NCBI GenBank assembly: GCA_016290335.1
Contig: JAEETM010000043.1
Location: 1 to 28,613 of the forward strand
DNA length: 28,613 nt
Reading direction: 5' to 3'
Origin: Treponema sp.
Lineage (GTDB): Bacteria; Spirochaetota; Spirochaetia; Treponematales; Treponemataceae
The notes under the pieces are model-generated. The model saw nothing but the letters and a program-made list of their open reading frames with translations. It had not been told where the DNA came from and made no database searches. A program made the position numbers and the translations under genes. Positions within the stretch are counted from its first letter, which is position 1. The number at the start of each line of letters is the position of its first letter. Below are positions 15,104-22,314 of the stretch, in pieces.

Positions 15104-16835
15104 AATCTTCCTCAAGGCTTTCCAAACCTGTATAGCGGACAATTCTGTAGGCGTATCCCTGCTCTGCCAGAAACTTCTGGCGGTTAGAACCAAACTCTTC
15201 TTCAACTGTATTGCGCGTAATCAGCGTAAAGAACCGTGATTTTCTTTCTTTTGGTCTGAGTATTCGTCCCAGTCGCTGTGCTTCTTCCTGACGGCTGCCA
15301 AAGGTTCCGCTCACCTGAATTGCAAGGGAAGCATCCGGTAAATCAATTGCAAAATTGGCAACCTTTGAAACTACAAGCACTTTTATCTTACCGGCACGGA
15401 AATCGGCGTAGATTTTGTCGCGTTCAGAAACCGGTGTTTTTCCTGTGATGATTGGGGCTTTGAGTTCGTTTGCAATAATATCAAGCTGTGAAAGATACTG
15501 ACCGATTACAAGAATCTTATCTTCAGCATATTTTTGAACAATCTGTTTAACTATTGGCAGCTTGTCCGGGTTTTCACTGGCGATTCTGTGTTTTTCGCGA
15601 GCAGTTGCAACTGCATAATCAATTTCTATTGCTTCGGGCAGGTCTACGCGCACTTCAATACATTCGGCGGTTGCAATCCAGTGGTCACGCTCAAGTTCTT
15701 TCCACGGAACATCGTAACGCTTTGGACCAACAAGGCTGAAAACATAACCTTCGCAGCCGTCTTCGCGCACAAGGGTTGCTGTAAGACCAACGCGGCGCAC
15801 TGCCTGAAGTTCTGCAACTACACGGAAAACAGGTGCCGGCAGCATGTGAACTTCATCGTAAATTATAAGGCCCCACGGACGTTCGTGAAAAATTGAAAAA
15901 TGAGGATACGGACCTTCTTTATCAGGGCGCCACGTAAGCACCTGATACGTTGCAACCGTAACCTGTTTTATTGTTTTTGATTCTCCTGTGTATTCTGCAA
16001 TCTGGTCCTTTGTTAGGGTTGTTTTATCTAAAAGCTCGTCTATCCACTGGTGTACGGCAGAAATGTTTGTGGTGATGATGAGGGTGGAGGTTTTGAGCAT
16101 ATCCATAATTGTCATACCGACAATTGTTTTACCCGCACCACACGGAAGAACGATTGTACCAAAACCGGTACCGGGGCCTTTGTCGCCAACGAGTGCCTTT
16201 GCAGATGCTGTCTGATACTCACGGATTACAAGCGGACTGCCGTTCAGCGTTGACTGGCGGAGGCTTACATCCAGGGGTTCTCCATCAGCAAGTACTACCT
16301 CATCTTTTACCGGCCACCCAACCTGCAAAAGCATCTGCTTAATTGTTCCGCGGTCGGTGAGCTTTAAGATAAAGTTGTAGCCGCTTGTAGAAGCTTTGTC
16401 TTTGCTGGTGGAATCAACTTCATCGCACACGGTAAGATATTTTTTAAGGTTTTTGTTTGCCGCAATTTCTTTGTAAACCGGATATGTTTCTGCAACAAGA
16501 TAAAGATATTTTTCTCCTTCACTTTCCGGTCCGGGAATAAGCTTGAGCTTTCCAAAACGCCCCGCAGTTTCGTGAATCCACATCATTATGGACTGGGGAA
16601 CATCATAGCGCGCATATTTTTTAAGTACATCTACAGCATCTTCGGCACTAAAGCCTGCACTCGTGGCATTCCACAGGGAAAGAGGAGTTAATCTATATGT
16701 ATGCAGATGTTCAGGCGACTTTTCCAGCTCTGCAAACGGAATCAGCGCATTCCTGCACTCTTCTGCAAGCGGCGCATGCACGTCCAGCAACAGAGTCCTG
16801 TCTCCCTGAACAATCAATGGATTTTCGTAATTCAT
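15090..16835 (-). CDS. XPB/ERCC3-type DNA helicase
   Basis: An SF2 helicase of the XPB type, 581 residues. N-terminal Helicase_C_3-like domain (46-100); helicase motifs I PCGAGKT (231-237), II DEVH (327-330), III LTATLVRED (351-359), and VI QRLGRILRPK in the second RecA fold. DEVH and the RED residues after motif III are typical of XPB. It would translocate on double-stranded DNA with ATP. No nuclease domain such as archaeal Bax1 is present; the overlapping downstream gene encodes its likely partner. The ATG at 16835 has no Shine-Dalgarno; a consensus TATAAT (16852-16847 on the minus strand) ends 11 bases before it, so the leader is probably under ten bases. Confidence 0.93.
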   Translation of the reverse strand: MNYENPLIVQGDRTLLLDVHAPLAEECRNALIPFAELEKSPEHLHTYRLTPLSLWNATSAGFSAEDAVDVLKKYARYDVPQSIMMWIHETAGRFGKLKLIPGPESEGEKYLYLVAETYPVYKEIAANKNLKKYLTVCDEVDSTSKDKASTSGYNFILKLTDRGTIKQMLLQVGWPVKDEVVLADGEPLDVSLRQSTLNGSPLVIREYQTASAKALVGDKGPGTGFGTIVLPCGAGKTIVGMTIMDMLKTSTLIITTNISAVHQWIDELLDKTTLTKDQIAEYTGESKTIKQVTVATYQVLTWRPDKEGPYPHFSIFHERPWGLIIYDEVHMLPAPVFRVVAELQAVRRVGLTATLVREDGCEGYVFSLVGPKRYDVPWKELERDHWIATAECIEVRVDLPEAIEIDYAVATAREKHRIASENPDKLPIVKQIVQKYAEDKILVIGQYLSQLDIIANELKAPIITGKTPVSERDKIYADFRAGKIKVLVVSKVANFAIDLPDASLAIQVSGTFGSRQEEAQRLGRILRPKERKSRFFTLITRNTVEEEFGSNRQKFLAEQGYAYRIVRYTGLESLEEDYGEI

Positions 16836-16846
16836 CGTAAAGGATT

Positions 16847-16875
16847 ATTATAGCGATTTTTTTTGGAATGAACAA
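16847..16875 (-). promoter_or_regulatory. Promoter of the XPB-like helicase operon
   Basis: On the minus strand a consensus TATAAT (16852-16847) with a weak TTGTTC -35 (16875-16870) at 17 bases. The start would be about five bases before the ATG. Confidence 0.55.
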
Positions 16876-16903
16876 TTAAAAAGAGATTTTTTTGCAAATA
16901 GAT

Positions 16904-17449
16904 TTACAAATTAACCGAAGCGTAATCTACTTTAAGTTCTGTGCCTTTGGGGCATTCAAAGCGGATGAAGATGGATTTGATTCGCTGGGGTTTGGAGTTT
17001 TTGCGGAAGTCAAAGGTTTGGGTAAGGGATTGGGCGGTGCCTTTCATCTGGTCGGTCTGGTAGACGCCGGAGCTGGCACTTGTTTCGCCGCGGATAGAAT
17101 AGTTTACGGGATTGTTGCTCGTGAACTTTAAGTAGAAATCTTCGACATTGCGGTATTCGGAGCGGGTTTCGGTGCCTTCTTCATCCTCGTTGCAAGTAAA
17201 AAGATAGAGCTTTAAGTAAATAACACCAGCGTCGGAAAAGGAGAAGGAGGCGCATTCATCATCCTGACTACAAAGCTTTTCCATAGATGTAATGCTTGCA
17301 TTATGTACCGCACATTTGTAGGTTATGATTTTTGAATACTGCTCCAGGTATTCGCTCTGGTAATAGGTGTGAATGTTGCATGAAGAGATGAAGAAAAGAA
17401 TTAGCAATAAGGAGAAAAGCCCTGTTGTTCTGATTTTTTGTTTCCTCAT
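16904..17449 (-). CDS. Small lipoprotein of unknown function
   Basis: 181 residues. MRKQK, a hydrophobic run (11-21) and lipobox ISSC with C24 mark a lipoprotein. The mature part contains two Asp/Glu-rich loops (SQDDECASFSF, CNEDEEGTETR) and ends in a likely beta-strand pair (IFIRFECPKGTELKVDYASVNL split near KG). Two mature cysteines could form a disulfide. I recognise no family. It follows the AICAR transformylase with 22 bases between the genes and may be co-transcribed. GAAGGG lies directly against the ATG and a second AGGG is a few bases further, so the ribosome site is unusual. It is not related by eye to the two larger lipoproteins. Confidence 0.78.
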   Translation of the reverse strand: MRKQKIRTTGLFSLLLILFFISSCNIHTYYQSEYLEQYSKIITYKCAVHNASITSMEKLCSQDDECASFSFSDAGVIYLKLYLFTCNEDEEGTETRSEYRNVEDFYLKFTSNNPVNYSIRGETSASSGVYQTDQMKGTAQSLTQTFDFRKNSKPQRIKSIFIRFECPKGTELKVDYASVNL

Positions 17450-17471
17450 CCCTTCGATGTCCCTGCGAAAA

Positions 17472-18644
17472 TTAGTGATGGAAAAGTCGAATGCCGTTGA
17501 AGCACATTACCATGTTGTAACCGTCTGCGGCTTCAATTACTAAATCATCACGAACGCTTCCGCCCGGCTGAACTACGCATTTTACGCCAGATTTATGAGC
17601 ACGGTCGATGTTGTCGCCAAATGGGAAGAAAGCATCGGAACCGAGTGCAACATCCTTGTTCTGAGCAATCCAGGCTGCTTTTTCTTCGCGGGTGAAAACT
17701 TCCGGTTTTACCTTAAAGATATTCTGCCACTTTCCTTCTGCAAGAACATCCATATACTCTTCGCCAATATAAACATCAATTGCATTATCGCGGTCGGCAC
17801 GCTTGATTCCATCAACAAACTGCAAGCCCAAAACCTTTGGACTCTGACGCAGCCACCAGTTATCGGCCTTCTGACCGGCAAGGCGTGTACAGTGAACGCG
17901 GCTCTGCTGTCCGGCACCAATACCGATTGCCTGTCCGTCCTTTACAAAGCAAACTGAGTTTGACTGTGTGTATTTAAGAACAATAAGGGAAATTACAAGA
18001 TTGCGTTTGTCTTCTTCTGTCAAGGCTTTGTTTTTTGTTACGATGTTTTCAAGGCAGGTATTGTCAATTTTGAGGAAGTTGTGTCCCTGTTCAAAAGTTA
18101 CGCCGAAAACCTGTTTCTTTTCTGTGGCAGCCGGAACATAATTCGGGTCAATCTGAATAACACAGTAGTTGCCGTTTTTCTTTGCCTTGAGGATATTGAG
18201 GGCAGCTTCTGAATAAGCAGGAGCAATAATTCCGTCAGAAACTTCCTTTTTGATTAAAAGTGCAGTTGCTTCATCACATTCATCAGAAAGAGAAATAAAA
18301 TCGCCAAAGCTGCTCATTCGGTCTGCACCACGGGCACGGGCATAGGCACATGCAAGCGGAGTAAGTTCAACATCACCGGTAAAATAAATTGATTTGAGTG
18401 TGTCTGAAAGCGGAATGCCAACTGCGGCACCTGCTGGAGAAACGTGCTTAAAGCTTGTTGCTGCCGGGAGTCCTGTTGCTTCCTTAAGTTCTTTTACAAG
18501 CTGCCAGCCGTTGAGGGCATCGAGCAGGTTGATATATCCCGGTCTTCCGTTCAAAACAGTAATTGGAAGATCGCCATTTTCCATAAAAACCTTTGCAGGC
18601 TTCTGATTCGGATTACATCCATATTTCAATTCAAGTTCTTTCAT
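17472..18644 (-). CDS. Stand-alone AICAR formyltransferase (PurH C-terminal half type)
   Basis: Transfers a formyl group from 10-formyl-tetrahydrofolate to AICAR, the penultimate step of IMP synthesis. The protein (390 residues) starts KELELKYGCNPNQKPA and carries SFKHVSPAGAAVG, with the Lys-His pair used in catalysis, and QSNSVCFVKDGQAIGIGAGQQSR near the middle-to-end. The IMP cyclohydrolase domain of normal bifunctional PurH is absent, so cyclisation needs another protein not in this window. A TTG at 18680 opens a longer frame, but that TTG is the -35 box, so I take the ATG at 18644. There is no Shine-Dalgarno; the -10 ends seven bases upstream, so the mRNA is probably leaderless. Confidence 0.92.
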   Translation of the reverse strand: MKELELKYGCNPNQKPAKVFMENGDLPITVLNGRPGYINLLDALNGWQLVKELKEATGLPAATSFKHVSPAGAAVGIPLSDTLKSIYFTGDVELTPLACAYARARGADRMSSFGDFISLSDECDEATALLIKKEVSDGIIAPAYSEAALNILKAKKNGNYCVIQIDPNYVPAATEKKQVFGVTFEQGHNFLKIDNTCLENIVTKNKALTEEDKRNLVISLIVLKYTQSNSVCFVKDGQAIGIGAGQQSRVHCTRLAGQKADNWWLRQSPKVLGLQFVDGIKRADRDNAIDVYIGEEYMDVLAEGKWQNIFKVKPEVFTREEKAAWIAQNKDVALGSDAFFPFGDNIDRAHKSGVKCVVQPGGSVRDDLVIEAADGYNMVMCFNGIRLFHH

Positions 18645-18651
18645 AGCGCAT

Positions 18652-18680
18652 AGATTAGTGGAAAATCGTGATTTTTTCAA
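18652..18680 (-). promoter_or_regulatory. Promoter of the AICAR formyltransferase gene
   Basis: On the minus strand TTGAAA (18680-18675), a 17-base spacer and TAATCT (18657-18652). The predicted start falls at or next to the ATG at 18644. The -35 abuts the stop codon of the FliI-like gene. Confidence 0.65.
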
Positions 18681-19808
18681 TTAGGGAGATTTTAGGGGAT
18701 ATTGATAAAGTGTTCCTGGATTCTCATCATATTCTTCTTGAGGAATGTCTATGCCGGTTAATTTGCTCAACATATCCAAGGTATCCGTCATAGAACAATT
18801 TTCATTTTCTTCCTGCTGCAAGAATTGTTCAATCTCACTATGTTTTTTTATTGCTAAATCAAGTTCAGGTGAAGTTCCCTTTTGATATACTCCTGCTTTA
18901 ATCCAAGAAACAGCAATTTCATAATCTTTGATAAGCTTACGAACAAGATATTGAGCCTTATGGGTCTGCTTTCCAGTTACCATTTTTGAAATACGATTTT
19001 TAGATGCCAGAATATCTATCGTAGGAAAATGATAAGCCATTGCTAGTTTCCTACTTAAACCAATATAACCATCAAGACAAGCCTGCATTTTATCTGTAAT
19101 CGGATTGGGTATATAATCGCTTTCATAAAGGGCTAAATAAAAAGCTGTAATTGTACCTTTGTCGTTTGTCCCGGAACGAAAAATAAGATTTGGAATCATC
19201 TCAAATATACTTAGCGGATATCCATTCTGTGCAAGTGGTTCTCCTTTAGCAAGTGCAATCTCTCTCTGTGTAAAAGCAAATCGGCTAACAGATTTCATTA
19301 TGAGAGCGACATCCTTCCCTTTATCACGAAAATATTCTGCTATCGAAGTACAAACATAAGCTGCCCTTATACGTGAAGCAGCAGGTTGATCATTCGAGGC
19401 AACAACAATAACCGAACGCCTTAAGGCCTCTTCTCCAAGATTGCGTTTTATAAAATCCTGCACCTCACGAAGACGTTCACAAATAAATCCGATTACATTT
19501 ATATCTGCATTATTATTACGAGCAATCATACCAAGTAATATAGATTTACCAGTTCCAGGCCCTGAATAAATTCCCATTCGCTGCCCTTTCCCCATAGTAA
19601 GCAAAGAATCTATTGCTCGAACACCAGTCTGGAAACGACGATTTATCGGAGGTCTTGTCGAACCATCAGGAGGAACTATTTCTAATGGATAATATTCTTC
19701 TGGAAAAATTTCAGGACCATCATCACAGGGTTTTCCCTCTGCATCAATCACGCGTCCCAGTAATGACATTCCAACCGGAACCCAGAGATTCATATCTTTT
19801 TGTTTCAT
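18681..19808 (-). CDS. FliI/SctN-like ATPase, N-terminally truncated with altered Walker B
   Basis: Related to the flagellar export ATPase FliI. It begins at PVGMSLLGRVID, which in FliI is roughly 90 residues in, so the N-terminal beta-barrel that organises the hexamer is missing. The start is real: AGGAG (19823-19819) lies ten bases before the ATG. The core is well kept: TGVRAIDSLLTMGKGQRMGI, Walker A GPGTGKS (83-89), E111 of the GERGREV region (here CERLREV), YFRDKGKDV, and the arginine finger in LSRKLA (R253). But Walker B, normally LMMDS, is LIMKS: D172 is Lys. A tail after residue 310 includes DTLDMLSKLTG. No export genes are nearby. The divergent neighbour is a FliG-like gene, with two copies of the island operator between. 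Probably binds but does not hydrolyse ATP normally. Confidence 0.85.
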   Translation of the reverse strand: MKQKDMNLWVPVGMSLLGRVIDAEGKPCDDGPEIFPEEYYPLEIVPPDGSTRPPINRRFQTGVRAIDSLLTMGKGQRMGIYSGPGTGKSILLGMIARNNNADINVIGFICERLREVQDFIKRNLGEEALRRSVIVVASNDQPAASRIRAAYVCTSIAEYFRDKGKDVALIMKSVSRFAFTQREIALAKGEPLAQNGYPLSIFEMIPNLIFRSGTNDKGTITAFYLALYESDYIPNPITDKMQACLDGYIGLSRKLAMAYHFPTIDILASKNRISKMVTGKQTHKAQYLVRKLIKDYEIAVSWIKAGVYQKGTSPELDLAIKKHSEIEQFLQQEENENCSMTDTLDMLSKLTGIDIPQEEYDENPGTLYQYPLKSP

Positions 19809-19852
19809 TTAATGACTTCTCCTAAAGTTTGATAAGACAATTATTGCACTAC

Positions 19853-19875
19853 GGACAATCATGTAATGATAGCCA
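19853..19875. promoter_or_regulatory. Island operator, site 1
   Basis: Arms GGACAATCA and TGATAGCCA with a 5-base centre; 14 of 18 arm positions match AGACTATCA/TGATAGTCT. Lies on the FliI-like side of the divergent promoter region, 44 bases centre-to-centre from site 2 (about four helical turns). Confidence 0.55.
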
Positions 19876-19896
19876 CATTTTTTTACGAGATTTTTT

Positions 19897-19919
19897 ATCC
19901 TATCACACTATGATAGTCT
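19897..19919. promoter_or_regulatory. Island operator, site 2
   Basis: Arms ATCCTATCA and TGATAGTCT with a 5-base centre; 16 of 18 arm positions match the consensus. Lies 45 bases upstream of the FliG-like start. Confidence 0.65.
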
Positions 19920-19963
19920 GCCGGTCGTATATTAATCATATAAATACGAAGGAGGCTATGCTT

Positions 19964-20696
19964 ATGAAAAGAGAAGTTTCTGTTGAAGCCAGGAAGGCTC
20001 AGTTTATGGTCGAACAGACAATGTGTGATATTACCAGAGCAACCCGCAAAGTTCTGATGGATTATGTCAGCAGGATGTATGTTGTAAGTTTTGCAAAAGC
20101 AATCGCTTATCTCGGACTTGAATCCGAAGATGCTCTAGACCTTCTGAATCACATGGATACCGAGACCCGTCGCCAGGTTGAGGTCTTTGCTAAAGGTTAT
20201 CAAAAATCCGATGCCCAGGTCATTTCAGAAGTTGAGCATATCGTCACAGCTTCCGGTATGGATTTTACTGATGATTATAAAATCATCAAAGAAAACATTA
20301 CGCTTTCCGGCAAAGTCTTTGCCGAAGAAGCCATTCATGACTTCCAGAAAGAAACTCCAATCTTCAAGAAAAAATATAAAAGACTGCCTCTTTTGCTTCG
20401 AAGATTTCCAGTACCTCGATGACAGAGCCATTCAAAAGGTCTTACGTGATATTGACCAGCAAACATTGGCCAAAGCTCTCAGGGGAGCGTCCTCTGAAGT
20501 ACAAGAAAAAATCTTCAGAAACATGTCTAAACGTGAAGCAAGCATACCCAAGGAAGACATGGAATAGATGGGTCCAATACATGTACAAGATGTAGATGCA
20601 GCACAGACAACTCTCGTTCAAATCGTTTTCCAACTTTCTGATAAAGGAGATATTGTTCTTACCTTGAAAGAAGATATTAATAGTCTGTATGTCTAA
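19964..20696 (+). pseudogene. FliG-like gene, truncated, with frameshift and stop
   Basis: FliG is the flagellar rotor protein that links the MS ring to the C ring. The frame from the ATG at 19964 (AAGGAGG at 19949-19955) gives about 137 residues of FliG middle-domain character (LLNHMDTETRRQVEVFAKGY, AQVISEVEHIV). It then leaves frame at an A6 run (20369-20374). Removing one A joins it to FEDFQYLDDRAIQKVLRD, IDQQTLAKALRGASSEVQ and KIFRNMSKREAS, typical spirochaete FliG2 C-terminal sequence. A TAG (20565-20567) then interrupts KEDME-MGP, where FliG has Phe or Tyr. After it the frame continues for 42 codons to 20696. The usual N-terminal FliF-binding domain is absent. The frameshift could be slippage, phase variation or a sequencing error; the TAG is a second lesion. 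A start near 20568 is possible. Confidence 0.85.
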
Positions 20697-20706
20697 TTAA
20701 TTTTTT

Positions 20707-20744
20707 TTAAGACAAAACAAAATCGCAATTTTGTTTTGTCTTAA
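20707..20744. terminator. Bidirectional terminator between convergent genes
   Basis: A perfect 17-bp stem (20707-20723 with 20728-20744) and a CGCA loop, AT-rich and built on GACAAAACAAAAT. It lies between the convergent FliG-like and DnaB-like genes. T-runs are short on both sides, so efficiency is uncertain. Confidence 0.65.
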
Positions 20745-20763
20745 CATTTTGTATTATTTACAA

Positions 20764-21489
20764 TTACAAAAAAGTTAGTGTACCAGGTTTAAACATCAAA
20801 TTGTAAGTTCCCAATTTTCCATCATGTGTCTTTAACACTTTCATCTTCCAATTACATTGCCCTATATCGCTTGTTTTCTGGAATTTATCGAAAAATAAAA
20901 TGTTATCTGAATTATTCACAATTCCTTCATCTATCCACAACATATATGAAGAAACAATAATCGAAATATTTAACTCTTTTGCAAGTTGTTTTAGCTTTAT
21001 AATTATAAAAGTTTCCTCTTCATCTTTTGATAACTTAGTATCTGTTTTAAACCGCGGAAGACGTTCCAGATAAAAAATTTTTATACCTTTCTTTATATAA
21101 GATTTGTAAATAACCTTAATTAGGTTTTCGAAATAAGGCATCTGCCTAATAACTAGAGGTAAATCGTAAACTTGTTTTGTAATAGTCTTTACAAGAGTGG
21201 CTTCTCCTTTATCAAATTTACCATCATAGATTTTCATCTCGGGAATACCCGTAATGGATGCTATAAAACTGCAATAAATAGTTCGAGGTTGATAATAAGA
21301 AGTAAATAAAATACCAGTCATTCCTGTTCCACAAGTAATCATTTTAGCAACTGTAAACAAAAAATATGGCCCTTCAGAAAAAAAATGAAATGATGAACCC
21401 CAAATAAGCGTTAAATCACCTGGGTAAAAACCCCCGATTATACTGTCTAATTCTTCACAATACGTTTTAATTGGATACAGCTCCTGCAT
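20764..21489 (-). CDS. DnaB C-terminal-like protein without a P-loop
   Basis: 241 residues aligned by eye to the RecA-fold motor domain of the replicative helicase DnaB: YPIKTYCEELDSIIGGFYPGDLTLI (residues 5-29) matches the DnaB entry TGFxELDxxTGGFxPGDL; LKQLAKELNISIIVSS matches LKALAKELNVPVIALS; NSDNILFF and KMKVLKTHDGKLG match the strands that end the domain. Where DnaB has ARPSMGKT, this protein has WGSSFHFFSEGP (30-41), so Walker A is absent, and the Walker B strand reads IKIFYLERL without the usual Asp. It lacks the DnaB N-terminal and linker domains. It should not hydrolyse ATP; it might bind DnaB, RadA or another RecA-fold ring. It has its own operator and an unusual hairpin at the ribosome site. 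Confidence 0.75.
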   Translation of the reverse strand: MQELYPIKTYCEELDSIIGGFYPGDLTLIWGSSFHFFSEGPYFLFTVAKMITCGTGMTGILFTSYYQPRTIYCSFIASITGIPEMKIYDGKFDKGEATLVKTITKQVYDLPLVIRQMPYFENLIKVIYKSYIKKGIKIFYLERLPRFKTDTKLSKDEEETFIIIKLKQLAKELNISIIVSSYMLWIDEGIVNNSDNILFFDKFQKTSDIGQCNWKMKVLKTHDGKLGTYNLMFKPGTLTFL

Positions 21490-21494
21490 AAAAA

Positions 21495-21527
21495 ACCTCC
21501 GCTAATAATTCAAGTATAAGCGGAGGT
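21495..21527 (-). promoter_or_regulatory. Hairpin covering the ribosome site, with a -10 in its loop
   Basis: ACCTCCGCT (plus 21495-21503) and AGCGGAGGT (21519-21527) form a perfect 9-bp stem with a 15-base loop. On the minus strand the downstream arm is AGCGGAGGT, the ribosome site five bases before the ATG at 21489, followed by T5. Transcripts reading in from the upstream genes would fold it away, or terminate. A TATACT -10 (21518-21513) lies in the loop, so RNA started there (near 21506) would lack the upstream arm and keep the site free. Confidence 0.65.
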
Positions 21528-21549
21528 GAATATCATGGTGAGATAGTCC
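21527..21549. promoter_or_regulatory. Island operator, site 3
   Basis: Arms TGAATATCA and AGATAGTCC with a 5-base centre; 14 of 18 arm positions match the consensus. It abuts the hairpin before the DnaB-like gene. Its centre coincides with where the -35 of the loop promoter would be (21541-21536). Confidence 0.55.
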
Positions 21550-21555
21550 AAAATC

Positions 21556-22314
21556 TTATTGTTTCATTTTCTCAATTACATATTTTCCGTCTTTATAATC
21601 CCAAACAAAGATTTCTATAGAGCAATCAAGAGAATTTATAAGAGGCTCTACAAATTCCAATTGAGACTCAAAGCCATCATTTTTATAAACAAGTGGCGCT
21701 ATCACAAATTCACAAAACTCTTTCTTGCTAAGAGGAATGTTAAAGTCATCACAAAGTTTATCTTTATTAATTATTTTAGAATAAGTATAAGCTTCCAGAA
21801 TACATCGTAACAAAGTCTCTTTAGAACAATCTCTTTTTAATTCTAGAAAATAAACAATCTTAAGTCCTAGTTTTGATCCATCTTTTACACTCAGTAAATC
21901 AATTTTTCCAAGCCCTTTATCATCTTTTTTATTCTTCAATGGAATTTGATAATCAAGGATTTTACCAAACTCAGCAGGGACATCCTTATACTGACAATAC
22001 ATTGCATGTGCAATTTTTTCTTCTCGTCGCTCACCTCTTGGTCGTTTATCAAAATCAAAATCTGATTTACCATTATGACTAGCTGTCTTATATGATGTTT
22101 TTCGAGTGACAACAACTTTACTCAATTGTTTTTCAAACTCTGCTATATGTTCAACTAAATAATCTACAATAACTTTAGTATAATTTTCTTTAGTATCACT
22201 TGTAATTCCAACATAATTGATGCAGCCATCTTTATATAAGTTCTTGCAATCCTTGTCTTGGAAGTACTGAGATAATTTTTCTATTACCTTTGATTTCTTA
22301 TACTGCTTACTCAT
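21556..22314 (-). CDS. PD-(D/E)XK nuclease-like protein A
   Basis: 252 residues. The pattern ERREEKIAHAMY (95-106), KILDYQIPLKNK (118-129), GKIDLLSV with D139, and YFLELKRD with E158 and K160, followed by TLLRCILEAYTYSK (167-180), is a PD-(D/E)XK nuclease fold: D-x18-E-x-K plus an upstream Glu and a following helix. It may cut DNA or RNA. No methyltransferase is nearby, so a classic restriction pair is unlikely. The ATG at 22314 overlaps the end of the preceding gene by eight bases and uses GGGAGA inside it, so they are translated together. Specific target unknown; the fold is also used in tRNA and Holliday-junction enzymes. Confidence 0.68.
   Translation of the reverse strand: MSKQYKKSKVIEKLSQYFQDKDCKNLYKDGCINYVGITSDTKENYTKVIVDYLVEHIAEFEKQLSKVVVTRKTSYKTASHNGKSDFDFDKRPRGERREEKIAHAMYCQYKDVPAEFGKILDYQIPLKNKKDDKGLGKIDLLSVKDGSKLGLKIVYFLELKRDCSKETLLRCILEAYTYSKIINKDKLCDDFNIPLSKKEFCEFVIAPLVYKNDGFESQLEFVEPLINSLDCSIEIFVWDYKDGKYVIEKMKQ

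Noticed and set aside
17450..17471. Third copy of the stem-loop repeat near the small lipoprotein
   Set aside because: Only TTCG/CGAA pairs, and neither the CAAG loop nor the GACAG flank is present.
18645..18680. TTG start extending the AICAR formyltransferase by 12 residues
   Set aside because: The TTG is the first part of the -35 box, there is no ribosome site, and the usual family start is the ATG at 18644.
20361..20380. Programmed ribosomal frameshift in the FliG-like gene
   Set aside because: The A6 run is short for slippage, no stimulating hairpin or site follows at the right distance, and a second stop (TAG at 20565) breaks the frame anyway. Treated as a lesion or variable tract.
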